Part shown: positions 6,247 to 9,707 of the stretch, piece after piece
How positions within the stretch are numbered: the stretch's first letter is position 1
Layout: each line of letters begins with the position of its first letter
The notes under the pieces: model-generated
Seen by the model: only the letters and a program-made list of their open reading frames with translations
Told to the model about the DNA's origin: nothing
Database searches by the model: none
NCBI GenBank assembly: GCA_021798235.1
Contig: JAJZMO010000177.1
Location: 1-9,707, forward strand
DNA: 9,707 nucleotides
Source: Acidobacteriota bacterium
GTDB lineage: Bacteria; Acidobacteriota; Terriglobia; Terriglobales; Acidobacteriaceae
Direction: 5' to 3'
Position numbers and translations under genes: made by a program

Positions 6247-7152
6247 ATGGCAGCAAAAGGCGCGGCGAAAAAAATCTGGTCGCTCATCAGCGAAGAGAAG
6301 CTGCGGCTGATCTACACAAGCATGCTGCGTTACAGGCTCTTGCAGGAGCGACTACGCAAACAGAGCCGCTCCCGGCGTAGCCATGCGGATACTTCCCTGT
6401 GCGCGGGACCGGAGGCAATTCTGGCCGGAACGGCTATCGATTTGCGGCCAACGGATGCAATCGCACTCTTGCAGGGAAATGCTGCAGCGGCCTGGATCCA
6501 AGGTGTACCGCTGCAAACGGTACTTACACATGCCGACACAAACACGCCCTCGCAGAATTTCGCGCACAATTTTCTTCCGACAGCATCCTCCCCGGCTGCG
6601 TTGCTGCATCTTTGCCTGGGCTTTGCCTGGGCACATGCGCAGCAAAAGGATTCTGCCGTCGTTGTCGCTTATTTGAACGAAAGCTCCACTCCTGTTGCGG
6701 TACTGCAAGAGGCACTGCGCACCGCCAGCGCGCACAAACTGCCTGTGCTCTTTGTTTGCACAATCGAGGAGAGCGCAGCGCAATCGCAGTCTTCTTCTCG
6801 AAAAAAATTGACAGCCCTGCACACGCAAGCCCAAATCTGCGGCGTTCCCGGCATTCCCGTGGATGGCGCAGATGCGGTTGCCATCTACCGCGTGTCCTTT
6901 GAAGCACTGCAACGCGCGCGGAATGGCGGTGGCCCTACGTTGATTGAGGCAAAGCTACTTCGCGACAAAACCGCCGCGCATGCTTTTGCGGACCCCATCG
7001 CAACAATGGAGCGGTACATGGAGCAACGCGGAATCTTCGATGTGAAATGGAAACAAAAGACCGCTGCAGCGTTTGCAAAAGAACTCGACAAAGCAGTTGC
7101 CAGCGTGGCAGCAAGGGGTCGCAAATCCTCCCGGCAAAAACGGAATCGCTAA
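6247..7152 (+). CDS. Degenerate E1-alpha-like protein of the 2-oxoacid dehydrogenase family (probable pseudoenzyme)
   Basis: The 301-residue product aligns by eye to E1-alpha of pyruvate/branched-chain 2-oxoacid dehydrogenases: an N-terminal helix LIYTSMLRYRLLQERLR (21-37), CAGPEA (52-57, for CxGQEA), LPVLFV (165-170), GVPGIPVDGADAVAIYRVSF (199-218) and RARNGGGPTLIEAKLLRDK (223-241). The parts that bind thiamine diphosphate and Mg2+ are missing. The usual GDG is replaced by AYLNES (141-146), the usual ENN after LPxxFV by CTIEES (171-176), and the HGHSxxDP loop by TAAHAFADP (242-250). It is shorter than the usual ~320-370 residues and ends in a very basic tail. No E1-beta or E2 gene adjoins it. 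The reading frame is intact, so it is more likely a maintained non-catalytic protein than a fresh pseudogene. AGGA at 6235-6238 supports ATG 6247. Function is unknown. Confidence 0.75.
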   Translation: MAAKGAAKKIWSLISEEKLRLIYTSMLRYRLLQERLRKQSRSRRSHADTSLCAGPEAILAGTAIDLRPTDAIALLQGNAAAAWIQGVPLQTVLTHADTNTPSQNFAHNFLPTASSPAALLHLCLGFAWAHAQQKDSAVVVAYLNESSTPVAVLQEALRTASAHKLPVLFVCTIEESAAQSQSSSRKKLTALHTQAQICGVPGIPVDGADAVAIYRVSFEALQRARNGGGPTLIEAKLLRDKTAAHAFADPIATMERYMEQRGIFDVKWKQKTAAAFAKELDKAVASVAARGRKSSRQKRNR

Positions 7153-7236
7153 AGTTTTTTATCGATCCCCAAAAATAATTCGTACTTTTCCGCTACAGTT
7201 GTGTCTAACGTAGAGGCGGGTGCAGCCAATCCGCAC

Positions 7237-7243
7237 GGGAGGG
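7237..7243 (+). promoter_or_regulatory. Ribosome binding site selecting a TTG start
   Basis: GGGAGGG lies nine bases before TTG 7253. No comparable site precedes GTG 7220, and GTG 7268 is too far away. This places the start of the exported hydrolase at TTG. Confidence 0.65.
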
Positions 7244-7252
7244 ACAGAGCCG

Positions 7253-8689
7253 TTGAACAAGAGCAGAGTGACACGCAGAGAGATGCTGCGCACCGTTGGC
7301 GCGTCCTTGGGTGCGTCGGCGGGAGCATTTGCATTGGCGTCTCCGCTGAATGCGTTGACGCAACACTCCACACAGCCATCGGCCACACAAGCTCCAAAAA
7401 CCGAAACGGAAACGGCCAAGAAATATCCCCACCCGCCGGGCGTCTTCATCAACCGTCCGCTCACACAGGTTTCCAAAGTTGCAGAAGCGCTGCTTGATGA
7501 CATTGAGGGCCGCGGCGTCACCTATTTTTTTGAGCAATCGCACGCAACCACCGGCCTGGTGCGCGACCATGCCCGCTCTGTGGGCATCACGACCAATCGC
7601 CAGGGCAGCATCGCCGCCACTGGCTTTGGATTGAGCGCGCTCTGCATTGCCGCAGAACATCACTATCTGCCGCCCATCTTGTGTGAAGAGCGCGTGGAGC
7701 GCACCCTGGCCTTCCTGTTGGAAGAGTGTCCGCATGTTCACGGCTTCTTGTATCACTGGGTGGATATTGGCAGCGGCCAGCGCATGTTCAACTCTGAAGT
7801 TTCTTCCATCGACACGGCATTACTGCTCTGCGGCGTGCTGCATTGCAAGCAATACTTTGCCGGCAATGCGCGCATCGTTGCGCTAGCCAACACCTTTTAC
7901 AGCCGCATCGATTGGCAGTGGATGCTCAACGGTGGCACGACACTCTCGATGGGCTGGACACCGGAGAATGGCTTCATCCACTATCGCTGGGACACCTATG
8001 CCGAACTGATGAACATGTATCTGCTGGCCATCGCCTCACCGACACATCCCATTCCTGCTGCGACGTGGAATGCCATCGATCGGCCCATCATCGAGTTTGG
8101 CGGCATTGAATACATCAGTGGCGTAGAGCCGCTGTTTGTTCACCAGTACGCACATGCCTGGTGTGATTACCGCGGGTTGCGCGACCTGCACGCAAATTAT
8201 TTTTTGAACTCGATTGCCGCCACGCGCGCGCACCAACTTTTTTGCCTAACGCTCGGGCGACAGTTTCCATGGATCAATCAAAACCTCTGGGGCATCACTG
8301 CATGTGATTCGCGGCGTGGCTACTCTGTTTGGGGAGGGCCGCCGGAGTTTGGCAATGTCGATGGCACCATTGTTCCCTGCGCTACGGCAGGATCTCTGCC
8401 CTTTATGCCGGCGGAATGCGCGCATGTACTGCTCTCCATCCGCCAGCATTACGGCGAGCGCGCTTGGACGCGTTACGGCTTTGTAGACTCATTTCAGCCT
8501 GTGGCGGGCTGGTTTGCGCCGGACCTGTTGGGTATCGACCTCGGCGTAAGCATTTTGATGGCAGAAAACCTGCGCAACGGCGGTGTTTGGAAATACTTCA
8601 TGCGCAACCCAGAGATCCAGCAGGCCATGCAGGAGGTTGGCTTCCATATCGACGCCGATCCAGCTGGAAATCTCTGCGCAGAGTCCTAG
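7253..8689 (+). CDS. Tat-exported glycoamylase-like glycoside hydrolase (PF10091, GH144-like)
   Basis: A 478-residue product (numbered from TTG 7253) with a twin-arginine signal: VTRREMLRTVGAS at 6-18, a hydrophobic Ala-rich stretch, and a possible cleavage near SPLNA (30-34). It is therefore probably exported folded. The mature part matches the glycoamylase-like domain, an (alpha/alpha)6 fold also found in endo-beta-1,2-glucanases (GH144) and in cyclic beta-1,2-glucan synthases. Blocks seen include ATGFGLSALCIAAE (122-135), AIASPTHPI (259-267), LFVHQYAHAWCDYRG (294-308), NLWGITACDS (344-353), DGTIVPCATAGSLPF (370-384) and LGIDLGVSILMAENLRNGGVW (426-446). The likely role is hydrolysis of a glucan outside the cytoplasm; the substrate cannot be read from sequence. 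It has 11 cysteines, many for an exported protein. GTG 7220 is an alternative start that would add 11 residues before the signal. Confidence 0.82.
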   Translation: MNKSRVTRREMLRTVGASLGASAGAFALASPLNALTQHSTQPSATQAPKTETETAKKYPHPPGVFINRPLTQVSKVAEALLDDIEGRGVTYFFEQSHATTGLVRDHARSVGITTNRQGSIAATGFGLSALCIAAEHHYLPPILCEERVERTLAFLLEECPHVHGFLYHWVDIGSGQRMFNSEVSSIDTALLLCGVLHCKQYFAGNARIVALANTFYSRIDWQWMLNGGTTLSMGWTPENGFIHYRWDTYAELMNMYLLAIASPTHPIPAATWNAIDRPIIEFGGIEYISGVEPLFVHQYAHAWCDYRGLRDLHANYFLNSIAATRAHQLFCLTLGRQFPWINQNLWGITACDSRRGYSVWGGPPEFGNVDGTIVPCATAGSLPFMPAECAHVLLSIRQHYGERAWTRYGFVDSFQPVAGWFAPDLLGIDLGVSILMAENLRNGGVWKYFMRNPEIQQAMQEVGFHIDADPAGNLCAES

Positions 8690-8716
8690 GCCCCAAAAAT
8701 CCCCTCGGGAAAGACT

Positions 8717-8746
8717 TCCATGGACTCCCAGAGAACGGAAATTTCC
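8717..8746. repeat. Two short perfect palindromes between hydrolase and glycosyltransferase genes
   Basis: TCCATGGA (8717-8724) and GGAAATTTCC (8737-8746) are each self-complementary. The rest of the spacer from 8690 to the start of the next gene shows no convincing terminator or -35/-10 pair; TACAAT at 8769-8774 has no matching -35 box. They may be chance or operator half-sites. Confidence 0.2.
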
Positions 8747-8877
8747 ATCGCAGAAATCCAGACGAGTCTACAATCTTGGATAGAAAGTAAATGCAACAAA
8801 ATTATCTTCCACGTTAAGCGGTTAGACCTTTGTCCAGTTCACTCCATTCAGATTCGAGTTCTTGTTCGCTCACAGCT

Positions 8878-9707
8878 GTGCCAGAAGCGCAGGCAAAAAG
8901 GTTTCTACCCACATGGAGAGTGTTCTGGGTAGCGTTTCTGGTGCGCGTCGCCTACATGACGCTGGCGCACACCTACCGCTTCCGCCCGTATGGCGATCAC
9001 TTCCAATTTGGATGGGAGATGGGCCGCATCGCGCGCGCGCTGGTGACCGGCTACGGCTATGCGGATCCATTCCGCGGCCACACCGGTCCCACGGCCTGGG
9101 TTGCTCCACTCTATCCACTGCTGCTGGCGGGCGTTTTTCGCATCTTTGGCGTCTTCACGCTGCGCTCGGCTTGGGTCATTCTCACCATCAACAGTTTTTT
9201 TTCTGCGCTCACCACGCGCACCACGTATGAAATTGCCGCACGCTGCCTCAATCGTCGCGTAGCAGTTTGGGCAGCGTGGATTTGGGCGCTGTATCCGGCG
9301 GCCATGCAATATGCCGTGCGCTGGGTCTGGGAGATGTCGCTAAGCACCTGGCTCTTCACGCTGGTGATTGTGCTGGCGCTGCGGATGCGCGGTATCGGTG
9401 AGCCGACAGAAACCGATTCACGGACACTGCCGCGCTGGCTGCTCTTCGGTCTACTCTGGGGGCTGATTGCGCTTAGCAATCCTTCCCTGCTGCTCTTTCT
9501 GCCAGCTAACGGAATTTGGATTCTGCTGGGCACGCACTCCATCCGCCGCCAGATAGCCTTCGCCTCAGCTGCTGCGCTGCTCTGTCTGGCCTGCATCGCT
9601 CCTTGGATCGTGCGCAATGCACTGGCCTTTCATCAATTCATTCCCATGCGGGCCAACTTTGGTGCCGAGCTGTACCTGGGCAATGGCCCCGGCGCGCAAG
9701 GTTTCTT
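8878..9707 (+). CDS. Multi-spanning membrane glycosyltransferase, GT39/ArnT-like, N-terminal part (3' end outside window)
   Basis: The frame is open from 8818 to the window end, with about 276 residues after GTG 8878. It alternates hydrophobic spans (FWVAFLVRVAYMTL, APLYPLLLAGVFRIFGVF, AVWAAWIWALYPAAM, WLFTLVIVLAL, LLFGLLWGLIALSNPSLLLF, FASAAALLCLACIAPWIV) with Arg-rich loops. The loop after the first span, PYGDHFQFGWEMGRIA, carries acidic residues (Asp40, Glu47) where GT39/GT83 enzymes keep their catalytic Asp/Glu. HTGPTAWVAPLYPLLLAG and NFGAELYLGNGP also fit this group. Such enzymes move a sugar from a polyprenyl-phosphate carrier to lipid, glycan or protein outside the membrane; donor and acceptor are unknown here. 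There is no ATG at the front. GTG 8878 gives a short cytoplasmic head before span 1; TTG 8830, with a weak AAGCGG at 8816-8821, would add 16 Ser-rich residues. Confidence 0.8.
   Translation, partial: MPEAQAKRFLPTWRVFWVAFLVRVAYMTLAHTYRFRPYGDHFQFGWEMGRIARALVTGYGYADPFRGHTGPTAWVAPLYPLLLAGVFRIFGVFTLRSAWVILTINSFFSALTTRTTYEIAARCLNRRVAVWAAWIWALYPAAMQYAVRWVWEMSLSTWLFTLVIVLALRMRGIGEPTETDSRTLPRWLLFGLLWGLIALSNPSLLLFLPANGIWILLGTHSIRRQIAFASAAALLCLACIAPWIVRNALAFHQFIPMRANFGAELYLGNGPGAQGF

Noticed and set aside
7153..7165. T-run just after the E1-alpha-like gene as an intrinsic terminator
   Set aside because: There are six Ts, but I found no GC-rich hairpin directly in front of them.
8699..8710. TCCC/GGGA stem after the hydrolase gene as a terminator
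   Set aside because: The stem is only four base pairs with a three-base loop and no T tract.
9195..9202. Run of eight Ts in the glycosyltransferase gene as a phase-variation site
   Set aside because: The run encodes Phe-Phe within a hydrophobic span in a continuous frame. One short run alone is weak evidence for slippage control.

Overview
The window reads as a chromosomal segment of a bacterium with moderately high GC and coding density, with every recognisable gene on the + strand. Protein wording (the ArgJ, ArgH and E1-alpha-like sequences, the Tat-exported glycoamylase-like protein and the FGWEMGRIA-type glycosyltransferase) suggests an acidobacterium of the Terriglobus/Granulicella/Edaphobacter kind. 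That is an inference from remembered family character, not a database result. I see no RNA gene, CRISPR array, insertion sequence, phage gene or origin.

About 1-6065 is an arginine biosynthesis cluster: argD (3' end only), argF, argG, argH, a short N-acetylglutamate synthase (argA type) and argJ. Joints are tight: argD/argF overlap by ATGA, argG/argH by GTGA, argH/argA by 14 bases, and argA/argJ are 22 bases apart. The only sizeable break is the 173 bases before argG, which hold a perfect 8-bp hairpin/palindrome and could carry a second promoter. Together the genes cover acetylglutamate formation (ArgA and/or ArgJ), transamination (ArgD), release or recycling of the acetyl group to give ornithine (ArgJ), and the three steps from ornithine to arginine (ArgF, ArgG, ArgH). 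argB and argC are not in the window and may lie upstream.

About 6066-7152 holds a 181-base spacer with inverted repeats, then a gene that clearly derives from the alpha subunit of thiamine-diphosphate-dependent 2-oxoacid dehydrogenases (E1-alpha). It has lost the cofactor-binding GDG...N signature and looks like a pseudoenzyme. It is the least ordinary gene here.

About 7153-8689 holds a Tat-signal glycoside hydrolase of the glycoamylase-like family (PF10091, GH144-like), most likely started at a TTG behind a strong ribosome binding site. From about 8878 (or 8830) to the window end is the N-terminal part of a multi-membrane-span glycosyltransferase of the GT39/ArnT-like kind, cut by the window.

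Most of the window is ordinary metabolism. The points worth a second look are the degenerate E1-alpha protein, the argH-argA overlap that recalls the fused ArgH(A) protein, the extra residues beside the ArgJ self-cleavage site, the altered signature residues in ArgH, and the structured spacers upstream of argG and of the E1-alpha-like gene.
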